64,000 nucleotides of DNA from Deltaproteobacteria bacterium YD0425bin51 (GTDB lineage Bacteria > Desulfobacterota > Desulfobacteria > Desulfobacterales > YD0425bin51): the NCBI GenBank assembly GCA_002753225.1, contig PDZS01000004.1, positions 1-64,000 on the forward strand. Direction: 5' to 3'. Shown here in pieces: positions 63,472-64,000 of this stretch. The notes below the pieces were generated by a model that saw only the letters and a list, made by a program, of their open reading frames with translations, was not told where the DNA came from and made no database searches. The number at the start of each line of letters is the position of its first letter. Position 1 is the first letter of the stretch. The position numbers were made by a program, and so were the translations under genes.

Positions 63472-64000
63472 ATGGGAATAATCGATTTTTTTAAAAGTAA
63501 AAGCAAAAAACAAGAGCCTGATATTTTATCAGAACTAACACTTGGGAAGCTTAAAGTAGGTTATCTTCTTGATTATGACATGAAGACATGGGAAGTCACA
63601 GGCTATAATTATTATGACTGGCGCGGTGTTATTTCACATGAATGGCAGCTTAAAAGTGATCAAGAAAGCGTATACCTTGAAATGGAATCAGATGATGAAA
63701 CTTATTTCACTTTAAGCAGGACAATACCTTTTAATAGACTTGGGCAGAAAGTTAAAACGCATATTTTAGACACAGGGGACCCACCAGAAACAATTGTCTA
63801 TGATGGAGTTACTTATCATTTAGAAGTAACAGGTGCTGGATATTTTTATAAGGACGGCAAAGGCCCTGCTCAAGAATTAATATCATGGACATATGCAGAT
63901 GAAAAAGATAGTAAAAACTTAAACATTGAACAGTGGGGAGAAAATGATTTTGAAGCATCTACTGGCATATCTGTAGAAGAATATCAATTTACTAATATTT
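63472..64000 (+). CDS. DUF4178-family protein (runs off right edge)
   Basis: The frame opens with ATG at 63,472, 13 bases after pspA, and is still open at the window end, giving at least 176 residues: MGIIDFFKSKSKKQEPDI, then two similar beta-rich segments around GYLLDYDMKTWEVTGYNYYDW and YDGVTYHLEVTGAGYF (parts of longer strings). This is the DUF4178 pattern, a small beta-sandwich often linked to PspA, DUF350 and polyamine-related genes. Function unknown. The rest of the gene lies outside the window. Confidence 0.7.
   Translation, partial: MGIIDFFKSKSKKQEPDILSELTLGKLKVGYLLDYDMKTWEVTGYNYYDWRGVISHEWQLKSDQESVYLEMESDDETYFTLSRTIPFNRLGQKVKTHILDTGDPPETIVYDGVTYHLEVTGAGYFYKDGKGPAQELISWTYADEKDSKNLNIEQWGENDFEASTGISVEEYQFTNI

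Overview
This is an AT-rich bacterial chromosome segment, about 64 kb, densely packed with genes and with no rRNA operon, CRISPR array or intact mobile element. The gene set suggests a Gram-negative, motile, fatty-acid-degrading anaerobe, most likely a low-GC member of the Desulfobacterota (deltaproteobacteria). The evidence is an 8-Cys ferredoxin, three acyl-CoA dehydrogenases with FadD and FadL, RNase J, CheX, a DUF374 acyltransferase, a MASE3 kinase, and a protease ending in a CFI-box-like tail. The taxonomic call is inference; there is no rRNA to test it.

Layout. 1-900 holds mobile-element debris: the C-terminal end of an IS1595-type transposase and a tyrosine-recombinase remnant, next to tRNA-Glu. 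1,048-3,297 holds moaB, tRNA-Pro, rfbB and cheX. 3,269-14,538 is a nine-gene minus-strand directon reading ptsH-ptsI-smpB-acd-ubiB-pilZ-CHASE2 cyclase-acd-dusB. It joins PTS phosphorelay proteins, a class III adenylate cyclase and a PilZ protein. 14,552-16,506 holds serC and an SDR gene on the plus strand. 16,546-23,182 is a second minus directon: LarA-like, ogt, small unknown, plsC, rnj, ftsK. 23,279-23,467 is a ferredoxin with its own palindrome-bearing promoter. 23,582-29,851 is an outer-membrane cluster: C39 peptidase, double LamG-like/coiled-coil/beta-barrel protein, FadL-like protein and another predicted barrel protein. 30,022-32,546 holds a DUF374 acyltransferase and an orphan groEL. 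32,595-38,108 encodes a 1,837-residue secreted beta-helix/PKD/propeller repeat protein. 38,165-41,845 holds divergent fadD and a long acyl-CoA dehydrogenase, with a FadR(TetR-type)-like operator between them. 41,937-42,377 holds three tRNAs. 42,385-45,413 holds mltD (minus) and rpe-aroQ (plus). 45,388-54,950 is a third minus directon: lon, tsaB, two sensor kinases, alpha/beta hydrolase, subtilase. 55,082-58,175 holds envelope genes: prepilin peptidase, LysM protein, Spy-like chaperone, PagL-like lipid A deacylase, DUF2892 protein. 58,257 to the right edge is a plus-strand set: a 1,338-residue membrane protein of unknown function, a YbjN-like protein, PspA and a DUF4178 protein that runs off the window.

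How the parts may work together. The FadL-like porin, FadD and the acyl-CoA dehydrogenases cover uptake, activation and the first oxidation step of fatty acids, with an operator that would link induction to acyl-CoA. The right-hand third is mostly envelope maintenance. The least explained units are the C39/coiled-coil-barrel export-like cluster, which resembles FapD/FapF without an amyloid subunit, and the PspA-associated 1,338-residue membrane protein.

No stretch longer than about 300 bases lacks a gene. The longest gaps (39,827-40,030; 44,035-44,293; 57,233-57,468) carry promoters and operator-like repeats listed below. 277-443 and 42,145-42,262 hold nothing I can name.
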